This document shows positions 1 to 7,363 of a stretch of DNA of 64,000 bases, in pieces. This stretch comes from an uncultured Blautia sp. (lineage in GTDB: Bacteria > Bacillota > Clostridia > Lachnospirales > Lachnospiraceae), in the NCBI GenBank assembly GCA_900547685.1, contig URHS01000009.1, positions 1-64,000 of the forward strand. Reading direction: 5' to 3'. Under the pieces are notes generated by a model. That model was not told the DNA's origin, did no database searches, and worked only from the letters and a program-made list of their open reading frames with translations. Positions within the stretch are counted from its first letter, which is position 1. Every line of letters starts with the position of its first letter. A program made the translations under genes and the position numbers.

Positions 1-14
1 GTAACTGTTAACCA

Positions 15-32
15 GTAGTCGTTCTTGACTAC
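15..32. promoter_or_regulatory. Inverted repeat upstream of ABC transporter
   Basis: GTAGTC and GACTAC face each other across six bases, 27 bases before the preferred start of the ABC ATPase gene. The size and place fit an operator for a regulator encoded outside the window, such as a GntR or TetR protein. It could equally be a small RNA hairpin. No convincing -35/-10 pair is visible in the short upstream sequence. Confidence 0.3.
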
Positions 33-59
33 ACCATTATTATACTAGGAGGAATGCAT

Positions 60-833
60 ATGGATAAGACACTTGTGGAAATAGATAGGCTGCGGCTGGA
101 TTATGGGTCGGTATGCGCGGTGAAGGACGTATCCTTCCGCATGAAGGCAGGAGAAATACTTGCCGTCATCGGGCCTAACGGCTCCGGGAAAACCTCTACG
201 GTAGAATGTGTGGAGGGACTGCGCAGGCCCACTTCAGGGAGCGTGCAGGTTTTCGGGGTGAACCCGCTTAAGAACCGCAGTCAGGTGTACCGGGAAATGG
301 GGATACAGCTGCAGGAGGCGGAATATCCTGACAAAATTAAAGTAAAGGAGCTTTGCGGGCTGTTCTCTTCTTTTTATGAAAATCCTGCCGACTGGCATCT
401 GCTCCTACAACAGCTGGGCCTGGGGGAAAAGGCGGGCCGTGCGGTAAAAAAACTGTCCGGCGGGGAAAAACAACGGCTGTCGGTGCTCCTTGCCCTGCTG
501 CCCCGCCCGCGTCTGCTGCTCCTTGATGAGCTGACCACCGGGCTTGATCCGGAAATCCGTCACGGCCTGTGGGAAAGCCTGCGGCGGATAAAAGAGGCGG
601 GAACCGGCATTTTGCTGGTGTCCCATTATCTGGACGAGGTGGAGGCCCTTGCGGACCGGCTTCTGTATCTGGTGAACGGGCGGCAGGAATTCCTGGGGAC
701 GCAGGAGGAGTTCCGGGCGTATGTGAAACGAAAGACACAGGGGGAAGGCTGGAGGGAGGATATGTCTCTGGAAAAGATGTATCTGTTGATTTCGCCCAAA
801 ACGAATGTGGTGACCATGGAGGGGATATTATGA
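60..833 (+). CDS. ABC transporter ATP-binding protein
   Basis: This is the cytoplasmic ATPase of an ABC transporter of the drug or antibiotic export type (CcmA-like). Walker A (GPNGSGKT, near residue 38), a Q-loop, the signature LSGGEKQR and Walker B (LLLLDELTTGLD) are all present in order, followed by an H-loop (LVSHYLD). Two ATGs lie six bases apart; the one at 60 sits seven bases after AGGAGG and is preferred over 54, which is only one base away. Its stop overlaps the start of the permease gene (ATGA), so the two form a translationally coupled pair. The gene is clearly more GC-rich than most of the window, which suggests a recent arrival or a different codon regime. The substrate cannot be told. 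Confidence 0.9.
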   Translation: MDKTLVEIDRLRLDYGSVCAVKDVSFRMKAGEILAVIGPNGSGKTSTVECVEGLRRPTSGSVQVFGVNPLKNRSQVYREMGIQLQEAEYPDKIKVKELCGLFSSFYENPADWHLLLQQLGLGEKAGRAVKKLSGGEKQRLSVLLALLPRPRLLLLDELTTGLDPEIRHGLWESLRRIKEAGTGILLVSHYLDEVEALADRLLYLVNGRQEFLGTQEEFRAYVKRKTQGEGWREDMSLEKMYLLISPKTNVVTMEGIL

Positions 834-1583
834 AAAAACTGCTGGCTGTTTTCCGTATTGAGGCATTGCTCTTTCTGAGAGATTTTTATGGCTTCTTTTT
901 TACCTTTGTTTTTCCTCTCCTGATGCTGTTGCTTTATGGAAGCATTTATGGAAATGAGCCTTCGGCTTATTTCGGAGGCAGAGGGACGATGGATGTTTCC
1001 GTGCCGGCCTATTCGGCCATGATCATCGGCGTTACCGGGCTGATGGCGTTTCCGCTGACGCTGGCCGGCTATAAGGAAAGCCGGATTTACAAACGCTTTG
1101 ACGCCACTCCGGCGGGGAAGGGCGTGGTCATTGCGGCGCAGGTGCTTGTCAACCTGCTGATGACGCTGGCTGGCTTTGCGCTGCTGTTTGCGGCTGGAAA
1201 GCTGGTTTATGATATCAAAACCGAGGGCAGCTTTTGGGTTATTCTGGGTGCGCTGCTTTTGTCCATCGGCGCTGTTTTTTTCCCTGGGTTTTTTCTTTAC
1301 GGCAATTGCGCGGGATATGAAAATCAGCAACCTTCTCTGTTATGTTTCCTATTTTGTCATGATTTTCCTCTCCGGGGCGACGATGCCGAAGGAAATGTTC
1401 CCTGAGGCGGTGAAAAAGTTTTCCGCGTGGCTTCCGCTGACCTATGTTGTGGAGCTTCTGCAGGGCGTATTTCTGGGGGCGGCATTTGAGGAATACAGGA
1501 AGAGCCTGGTGGTGCTGGGCACAATCCTGATCGTCTGCACGGCGTCGGGGGCGGCGCTTTACCGGAGGAAGAGCTGGGTGTAG
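830..1583 (+). pseudogene. ABC-2 type permease, frameshifted
   Basis: This is the membrane partner of the preceding ATPase, with about six hydrophobic segments as in ABC-2 permeases. It starts at an ATG that overlaps the ATPase stop. The frame is good up to about 1280 and then changes: residues up to SIGAVF are read in one frame, while SLGFFFTAIARDMKISNLL and the remaining conserved C-terminus (LSGATMPKEMFP, WLPLTYVVELLQG) are in the next. Removing one T from the run of seven at 1275-1281 restores a single frame of about 250 residues. It is either a real loss of function, a slippage site, or a sequencing error; everything else in the gene looks intact. The uncorrected frame ends at 1405. Confidence 0.8.
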
Positions 1584-1774
1584 CGTTGGGAGGAAATAGG
1601 GAGAGCTGCAGGCTGTGGGAGGGGAATGGCAGGGAGTTTGTCAGAGCAAGTGCAATGCGGCCAGGAAAATTCCGCAGTAATATGGGATAAATGTGAGAAA
1701 TTGCCGGAAGAAGCGGGGAAGAGAAAAAAATTTTTAGGCGGGTATACAAAAGCGTGGAAAAAGACAATATTTTC

Positions 1775-1803
1775 TGGAAAAAACAGGAGTATACAGTTAT
1801 AAT
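1775..1803 (+). promoter_or_regulatory. Possible sigma-A promoter for guaA
   Basis: TGGAAA and TATAAT are separated by 17 bases, about 150 bases before the guaA start. The -35 box matches only four of six positions. The gene-free stretch 1584-1952 otherwise holds the attenuator-like hairpin listed next and a second short hairpin (ACGGA/TCCGT, 1896-1908) followed by Ts. Confidence 0.4.
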
Positions 1804-1822
1804 GGTTTTGTGTAGAAATTTT

Positions 1823-1870
1823 GTAGCAGTTCAGCTCGTTGTACTGTTACGAGATTTGAGAACTTTTTTT
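1823..1870 (+). terminator. Attenuator-like hairpin in guaA leader
   Basis: CTCGT (1835-1839) pairs with ACGAG (1849-1853), and outer GTTC (1829-1832) with GAAC (1860-1863), directly followed by seven Ts: a terminator shape inside the presumed guaA leader. A competing helix, GTAGCAG (1823-1829) with CTGTTAC (1844-1850), would exclude it. Such a mutually exclusive pair is typical of attenuation. No purine-riboswitch aptamer was recognised, so any signal is unknown. Confidence 0.4.
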
Positions 1871-1952
1871 GGCAGCAGGACGGCAGGGAGAAGATACGGA
1901 TTTTCCGTTTTTTCTGCTCCGCTGTCACATCAAAGAACAAGGAGACGTGAAG

Positions 1953-3245
1953 ATGAAACAGGACATGATCGTTATACTGGACCTGGGCAGTACGGAAAAC
2001 ACTGTTGTTGCGCGCGCAATCCGTGACATGGGTGTGTACAGTGAAATCCATCCCCATGACATCACTGTGGATGGGCTGAAGGCTCTGGACAATGTAAAGG
2101 GTATTATTTTAAACGGCGGAGAAAACCGCGTGGTTGACGGCAAGGCTGTGGATATCGATCCCGCGCTGTATGACTGCGGTTATCCGGTTATGGCAATTAA
2201 CCATCCCACTGCCAAATGTGAACAGAAATTTGACTCGGTTCCCGCACAGGAGGTTCTGAAGGATTTTGTTTTAAATCAGTGCAAGGCGGAAACCAACTGG
2301 AATATGAAGAATTTCATTGAGGATCAGGTGGAGCTGATTCGCCGTCAGGTGGGAGACAAGAAGGTTCTTCTTGCACTGTCAGGCGGTGTGGATTCCTCAG
2401 TGGTGGCAGCTATGCTGATCAAGGCTATCGGTCAGCAGCTGGTATGTGTGCATGTAAACCACGGCCTGATGCGTAAAAATGAGTCCGAAAGCGTAGTCGA
2501 GGTATTCCAGAACCAGCTGCATGCAAACCTGATTTATGTGGATGCCACGGAGCGTTTCCTCGGCAAGCTGGAAGGCGTTGCGGATCCGGAGCAGAAGAGA
2601 AAGATAATTGGCGGAGAGTTTATCCGTGTATTTGAGGAAGAGGCCAGAAAGCTGGACGGCATTCATTTCCTGGGACAGGGAACCATTTATCCCGACATCA
2701 TCGAAAGCGGCACCAAGACTGCAAAAATGGTAAAATCCCATCACAATGTGGGCGGCCTGCCGGAGGATCTGCAGTTTGAACTGGTAGAGCCTTTGAAGCA
2801 GCTGTTCAAGGATGAGGTTCGTGCCTGCGGTATTGAGCTGGGCCTTCCTGCGAGCATGGTTTACCGTCAGCCCTTCCCCGGCCCCGGACTGGGTGTGCGT
2901 TGTCTGGGCGCAATTACCCGCGACAGGCTGGAGGCTGTAAGAGAGTCTGATGCGATTCTGAGAGAGGAATTCGAAAAAGCCGGCCTGGATAAGAAGGTTT
3001 GGCAGTATTTTACGGTAGTGCCGGACTTTAAGTCGGTTGGTATGAAGAATCATGCCAGATGCTTCGAGTATATGGTGATTATCAGGGCAATCAATACGAT
3101 TGACGCCATGACCGCAAGCATTGAGAAGGTAGACTGGGATGTGCTGGAGAAGATTACAAACCGGATTCTGAATGAAGTGGAGAATGTGAACCGGGTTTGC
3201 TATGATATGTCGCCTAAGCCGCCGGCTACGATTGAGTTTGAATAG
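1953..3245 (+). CDS. guaA: GMP synthase with degenerate glutaminase domain
   Basis: GMP synthase converts XMP to GMP with ATP and an amino group. The ATP-pyrophosphatase half is complete: the P-loop SGGVDSS, the LGQGTIYPDIIESG and RQPFPGPGLGVRCLG motifs, and the dimerisation end SPKPPATIEFE. The N-terminal class I amidotransferase half is only about 120 residues instead of about 190. It still aligns at its start (ILDLG, GIILNGGENRV, GYPVMAIN), but the nucleophile-cysteine motif GICYG is replaced by AINHP and the downstream His-Glu (HPE) segment is absent. The enzyme probably uses ammonia, or a separate glutaminase subunit. The ATG at 1953 follows AAGGAG by eight bases. The frame is undamaged, so this looks like a maintained gene, not decay. 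The protein is 430 residues. Confidence 0.9.
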   Translation: MKQDMIVILDLGSTENTVVARAIRDMGVYSEIHPHDITVDGLKALDNVKGIILNGGENRVVDGKAVDIDPALYDCGYPVMAINHPTAKCEQKFDSVPAQEVLKDFVLNQCKAETNWNMKNFIEDQVELIRRQVGDKKVLLALSGGVDSSVVAAMLIKAIGQQLVCVHVNHGLMRKNESESVVEVFQNQLHANLIYVDATERFLGKLEGVADPEQKRKIIGGEFIRVFEEEARKLDGIHFLGQGTIYPDIIESGTKTAKMVKSHHNVGGLPEDLQFELVEPLKQLFKDEVRACGIELGLPASMVYRQPFPGPGLGVRCLGAITRDRLEAVRESDAILREEFEKAGLDKKVWQYFTVVPDFKSVGMKNHARCFEYMVIIRAINTIDAMTASIEKVDWDVLEKITNRILNEVENVNRVCYDMSPKPPATIEFE

Positions 3246-3253
3246 TTGGAGCA

Positions 3254-3300
3254 GAGCTTCAAAGCCTTTATTTTCAAGGGTTTTGAGGCTCTTTCCTTTT
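3254..3300 (+). terminator. Terminator after guaA
   Basis: A stem of about 16 pairs with some G-U pairs runs from GAGCTTCAAAGCC to GGGTTTTGAGGCTC, followed by CTTTCCTTTT. Directly after it lies a direct repeat ATTGCATTTT-G-ATTGCATTTT (3303-3323), which abuts the recombinase remnant. Confidence 0.7.
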
Positions 3301-3324
3301 AGAATTGCATTTTGATTGCATTTT

Positions 3325-3702
3325 TTATTCAACTGTTCTGTGATAGATTGCTGTATGCTGATTGCTGGTGTAATCGGCAACACTGGTTGTTGCCGGAGTA
3401 TAAGTGAGAACGCCAGTTAATTTTTTGGCAACTTCCACGTTGGTGTTGGGATATAAATGTCCATAGGTTCCTAACGTGGTCTGTATCTTTTCATGCCCCA
3501 GACGTTCTTTAATCAATAAAGGATTTTCACCCATACTGATGAGCAGGGAAGCATGGGAATGTCTGAGTGCATGAATTTTGATACGGTGTACGCCTGCCAA
3601 TCCAGCAAGTTTTTCTAAAGCCCGTGGGAGGGTGTGCTTACTGGTGGGAATCCCATTATAGCTCACTGGTGTTATTCCTTGTGTGGAAAGATTCAAAACC
3701 AA
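3325..3702 (-). pseudogene. Tyrosine recombinase, C-terminal remnant
   Basis: Only about 125 residues survive of a phage/ICE-type integrase, whose usual length is about 380-400. The catalytic C-terminus is clear: the H-x-x-R box (HALRHSHASLL), LGHEKIQTTLGTYGHLYP with the second His and the nucleophile Tyr, and the typical lead-in PVSYNGIPTSKHTLPRAL. The DNA-binding N-terminus and the first catalytic Arg are missing, so it cannot be active. It points toward the guaA 3' end, a well-known attachment site for integrative elements. Upstream of about 3690 its sequence gives way to an unrelated membrane-protein tail, marking a deletion junction. Confidence 0.8.
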
Positions 3703-3812
3703 AAACCGCCAAGGCTGCCGGAATCGGAGCGTTAGTCAGTGTAATCGTAGGTGTTCTTTGGTATGTTCTGGTGATTGTTGCTGGAATTGGTATGGCTAGT
3801 TATGGACTTTAA
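3681..3812 (+). pseudogene. Tail of a small membrane protein
   Basis: The frame gives a hydrophilic start (WKDSKPKTAKAAG) and one long hydrophobic segment ending GIGMASYGL. It looks like the C-terminus of a small membrane protein whose front was lost when the recombinase fragment was joined to it; there is no ribosome site ahead of it. It ends six bases before the DUF2085 gene, so the two were probably co-transcribed once. Family not recognised. Confidence 0.5.
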
Positions 3813-3818
3813 GTTTTT

Positions 3819-4169
3819 ATGAAACAGTGGATTTATAAATGGCTTCCAATTATATTTGGCTGTCATTGCAGAAGCGAACGTTCTTTTCATTGGAAAGGAA
3901 CTCAATTTCCTATTTGTGCCAGATGTACAGGAGAGCTTGTCGGAATTATTTTATGCCCAATTACATTTTCAATGATTTCCTGCTCATCTTGGATTTTTGC
4001 TGTTTTAATGTTACCCATGATTTTGGATGGTGGGGTTCAACTGGTAACTGCTTATGAGAGCACAAATTCAAGACGATTTGTCACGGGAGTGTTATTTGGC
4101 TATGCATTAATGAGATTATTTATGGTTTCTACAATATGGGCATTTCGTTTTGGGTATAATCTTAATTGA
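3819..4169 (+). CDS. DUF2085 family membrane protein
   Basis: The 116-residue protein carries the DUF2085 pattern: paired cysteines and histidine near the start (FGCHCRSERSFHWKG), then FPICARCTGELVG, followed by about three membrane segments. The CxC...CxxC layout suggests metal binding; the function of the family is unknown to me. The ATG at 3819 has no strong ribosome site and follows a truncated gene by six bases, so expression is doubtful. It sits inside the mobile-element scar beside guaA. The 286 bases that follow hold no gene, only the promoter for the next one. Confidence 0.65.
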   Translation: MKQWIYKWLPIIFGCHCRSERSFHWKGTQFPICARCTGELVGIILCPITFSMISCSSWIFAVLMLPMILDGGVQLVTAYESTNSRRFVTGVLFGYALMRLFMVSTIWAFRFGYNLN

Positions 4170-4351
4170 AGAAAAAATTGAAAGGCTTCGTATGATTAAC
4201 GGGGTCTTTTTTTATTGCGTAGGAAATTGCGTCATATAAAATAAAAATGCTCCGCGAGGATCGTACTGCAGCGGAAAGGAATTATGCTTTGCAGAATTTT
4301 TCCTTATAGCTTTGTTTAATAATTTATAAGTAGAATAGACTGATGAAACTA

Positions 4352-4379
4352 TTGTATTATTCCAGAGGATTGTTATAAT
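4352..4379 (+). promoter_or_regulatory. Sigma-A promoter for EAL gene
   Basis: TTGTAT and TATAAT are separated by 16 bases, about 50 bases before the AGGAG ribosome site of the next gene. Confidence 0.55.
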
Positions 4380-4455
4380 ATTAAAGTATCATAATTATTT
4401 CTTTTGGTGACAAACAGGAGAAGAAAAACATGAATATTGAGAAAAAACAAAAGAT

Positions 4456-5898
4456 TTGTTGGGGTATTTTTTATATTTTTTTACAGGTTGTTTCTGTTTA
4501 CTCGCGATGTATCTTTATTTTATAGGAACGAGACATAGCCTGCAATTTACAGAGATTGTGATACCATTATGTTTTTTTGTGCTGGCATTTGCAGGTGGAT
4601 ATGGTAGTTTAAAGTATAAAATGCTGGAAGATTCCCATCGTTTTGTAGATCCTGTAACAGGAGGAGCCAATGAATTCAGATTTCAGGATGCTTTTCATAA
4701 AAGAATATCGGTAGGAACAGAGCAATTTGCATTTCTGTGTATTAATATTAAGAAATTTAGTTTATTAAATTCCCAATATGGCTGGGATGTGGGAGACTGC
4801 ATTCTAAAAAGTGTATACATGGCTTTAAAAACTAAATTGAAGGAAAATGAACATATCGCTAGAATTAATACAGATACCTATTATTTGCTTTTGCGAATTG
4901 CAAATGAAGAAGAATTGACGAAGCGTGTTTATGAGCTTGATGATGCAGTTTATTTTATTGAAAATTTAGATATAAAACAGAAGTTGTTTTTATCCATTGG
5001 AGCATATATTTTAAAAGGAGATTCTGATACTTATGCTAATGCAGTGGATTGTGCAGAGTTTTGCAGGACTCAGAGTGAAGATGCTTCAGATGGGAATACA
5101 CATTTCGAGATTTATACATATACGTTTCAAGATAAGAGAGAATATCACCGAAAATTGCAGAATATGGCGCAGCCTGCGTTGGACAAGAAACACTTCAAGG
5201 TTTATTTGCAGCCTAAGTATGAGCTGGAAGGGGAAACTTTAGCTGGAGCAGAGGCTCTTGTGCGTTGGGAAGATCCGGTAGAAGGAATGATGCCGTTGTA
5301 CGAATTTATTCCATTGTTTGAACAGACAGGTTTTATGCGCCAGATTGATTATTTTGTTTTTGAGTCTGTATTGGAATTGATTGAGAAGTGGATGGATGAA
5401 GGAATAGAGCCGATACCTATTTCTGTAAATCTTTCAAAATCCCATTTTACAGCTAAAAGCTTTTTTGAGGAAAAGTTTTTGCCTATTTTTGAAAAACATC
5501 GTGTGCCGAAAAAGTATATAGAATTTGAGATTTCCGAAAGTGTAATGCTGGATGAAGGCGGAGATTTAATCGATTTTGTGCAGAAGTTAGAGAGCAATGG
5601 GTTTGCTTGTTCTATGGATGACTTTGGAAGTGGATATTCTTCTTTAAATATGTTGAAAAACTTACATGTGTCTACCATAAAGTTAGACAGAAAGATGTTT
5701 AGCGAAGAAGAAAAGGAAAGAGGAAAAATCGTAAGTAAGGGTATTATTGAAATTGCAAGACAGATAAATATGAAAGTGGTAGCAGAAGGTGTAGAAACTC
5801 GAGAATATGTGGATTTTCTGAAAGAACAGAGATGTGATTTGATTCAGGGGTATTATTTTGGAAGACCTATGCCTATGGAACAATTTCAACTCCTGTAA
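4456..5898 (+). CDS. EAL c-di-GMP phosphodiesterase with degenerate GGDEF
   Basis: The protein has two N-terminal membrane segments, a GGDEF-like domain and an EAL domain. The GGDEF signature is replaced by NTDTY, so no cyclase activity is expected. The EAL half keeps its catalytic set: AEALVRW, N of VNLSKSHF, E of FEISES, MDDFGSGYSS, KLD, VAEGVET and QGYYFGRPM. It should cleave c-di-GMP at the membrane. The start is odd. A well-placed ATG at 4430 follows AGGAG, but its frame is closed after about 25 codons; adding one A to the run at 4442-4447 would join it to this frame as MNIEKKTKDLLGYFLY. As written, the gene must start at TTG 4456. It stands alone between a promoter and a terminator. Confidence 0.85.
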   Translation: MLGYFLYFFTGCFCLLAMYLYFIGTRHSLQFTEIVIPLCFFVLAFAGGYGSLKYKMLEDSHRFVDPVTGGANEFRFQDAFHKRISVGTEQFAFLCINIKKFSLLNSQYGWDVGDCILKSVYMALKTKLKENEHIARINTDTYYLLLRIANEEELTKRVYELDDAVYFIENLDIKQKLFLSIGAYILKGDSDTYANAVDCAEFCRTQSEDASDGNTHFEIYTYTFQDKREYHRKLQNMAQPALDKKHFKVYLQPKYELEGETLAGAEALVRWEDPVEGMMPLYEFIPLFEQTGFMRQIDYFVFESVLELIEKWMDEGIEPIPISVNLSKSHFTAKSFFEEKFLPIFEKHRVPKKYIEFEISESVMLDEGGDLIDFVQKLESNGFACSMDDFGSGYSSLNMLKNLHVSTIKLDRKMFSEEEKERGKIVSKGIIEIARQINMKVVAEGVETREYVDFLKEQRCDLIQGYYFGRPMPMEQFQLL

Positions 5899-5906
5899 GT
5901 ATGAAT

Positions 5907-5948
5907 AAGGCTTGGCAGCAAATTATGTTGTCAAGCCTTTTATTTTTA
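5907..5948 (+). terminator. Terminator after EAL gene
   Basis: AAGGCTTG pairs with CAAGCCTT, followed by TTATTTTTATA. It separates this gene from the convergent acetyltransferase gene. Confidence 0.8.
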
Positions 5949-6005
5949 TATATATTATTTGAGTAAACAATTGCTCCATTGCCGAAATAGGCAGTACTTT
6001 TATAA

Positions 6006-7160
6006 TTAACATTTATCAAAAGGAGAAAGAGCTAACGGTAATGGAAACCAATTGCAGTTTTGCGGCAGTTGTGTTTCATTTAAAATTAAATTATAGTTTG
6101 GAGAAAATAAAGCTAAAATACTTTCAAAAGAAGAAAAATTCAAAGAAGATTTTCCTTTTAAATCTTTTAACTCGGTAATAGAAGGAATTCCGTTGCTCAC
6201 TTGAATTCGGAAATTCCCCTGTTCTTTTATAGTAAAATCCCAGCTTCCGGAATTTAAAGAAGTGTATTGAGATTTTACATTTAAGAAAAAGTCTAAAACT
6301 TTAGGATAATCAAAAATCATATAATTATCATCTAAAGATATGGTAAAGGACTCAAAAAGTTGAGCATATTCCTTTAAAAGAAAAGTATCATAAGGCAGAG
6401 CCCTTAGAAAGAGTTCTTTTGAACGGCTTTCTTTTAGACATTCTTCCAAAGAAGCAAAAAGCAAAGTCTTATCGGTTAAATGCATTTCTAATATCTGGTT
6501 TTCTTGAAGGGCAACATATCCTTTGCATATCTGATTTTCTAATATACCATAAAGTTTTGTATTCCAGCTTTTCATAATAGCTAAGAAATCAGAAGGATTT
6601 CTTTTGGCAAATAATATTTGATTTTCCTGCATTGCCTGAATTTCAGCAAGCAGAGGATCTTTCGTATCTTGAATTTGACACAGGGTTATTTTAAGCTGGG
6701 GAAATTTTTCGCGACAGTGGCGAAAATTATCTGAAGTAAAGCAATATTGGAAAATAAATCCTCCTTTTTCATATCCATAGTATTGATAGCGGTTTCTAAG
6801 ACCTGAAAGAGTGCTCATAGAGATATGGTTCTTTTTCATATCCTCAATAGCTATATGCATGAGTTTGCGCATGTATCCTTTTCCTCTTGAATAAGGATGA
6901 ACAGAAACACTGCCTACAGTAGCACAGGTAATTGTTTTGTCTTTGCAGCATAAGGTAATGGGGAGAACACATACACAGGCTTTTATTTCTTCATTTTCTA
7001 AAGCAAGATAGTGAATGGATTTTTCTTCTTGTCCTTTTTCATATAGTTTAGGCAAAAGCTGGCGAAAATCGTGGGGACAGTGCGACATACTGAATACCAT
7101 GTTAATAAAATTCAGTATATTGGGGAAATCATCAGGAATAGCTTTTCTGTAAGTGACCAT
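6006..7160 (-). CDS. GNAT family N-acetyltransferase
   Basis: The N-terminal half is a GNAT fold with the acetyl-CoA loop VGSVSVHPYSRGKGYMRKLM, preceded by an internal strand (ACVCVLPITL). The LSGLRNRYQYYGYEKGG stretch that follows resembles the Eis/YitI-type GNATs with a long C-terminal extension. The length of 384 residues fits that two-domain type, in which the C-terminal part includes a sterol-carrier-like fold. The acceptor cannot be told from sequence. The ATG follows a weak AAGGAGA-type site. It is transcribed alone. Confidence 0.8.
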   Translation of the reverse strand: MVTYRKAIPDDFPNILNFINMVFSMSHCPHDFRQLLPKLYEKGQEEKSIHYLALENEEIKACVCVLPITLCCKDKTITCATVGSVSVHPYSRGKGYMRKLMHIAIEDMKKNHISMSTLSGLRNRYQYYGYEKGGFIFQYCFTSDNFRHCREKFPQLKITLCQIQDTKDPLLAEIQAMQENQILFAKRNPSDFLAIMKSWNTKLYGILENQICKGYVALQENQILEMHLTDKTLLFASLEECLKESRSKELFLRALPYDTFLLKEYAQLFESFTISLDDNYMIFDYPKVLDFFLNVKSQYTSLNSGSWDFTIKEQGNFRIQVSNGIPSITELKDLKGKSSLNFSSFESILALFSPNYNLILNETQLPQNCNWFPLPLALSPFDKC

Positions 7161-7298
7161 GTAAATCTCCTTATGTAATAAATGAAATAATTTCTAAAAA
7201 TATTGCAAAATGTGTTTGTATTTTAACATAGATTGCAGCGTCATACAAGGAAACCTCTGTTGCCTTTTCAAACAAGGTGGAGAATTAGTTAAAGAGAA

Positions 7299-7327
7299 TT
7301 GACGATTAGATATAAGAATGTTAATAT
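7299..7327 (+). promoter_or_regulatory. Sigma-A promoter for autolysin gene
   Basis: TTGACG and TAATAT are separated by 17 bases and end 37 bases before the autolysin start. A second -10-like TACAAT follows at 7328. Confidence 0.6.
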
Positions 7328-7363
7328 TACAATGTTTTCGGAATAGAACAAAGGAGGAAATTG

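Noticed and set aside
1700..1950. Purine riboswitch upstream of guaA
   Set aside because: The conserved loop sequences of the guanine/adenine aptamer were not found; only hairpins without an aptamer are visible.
5809..5820. CGAGAATATG, similar to the repeat core
   Set aside because: It lies in the coding sequence of the EAL domain (REYV) and lacks the rest of the core and any pairing arms.
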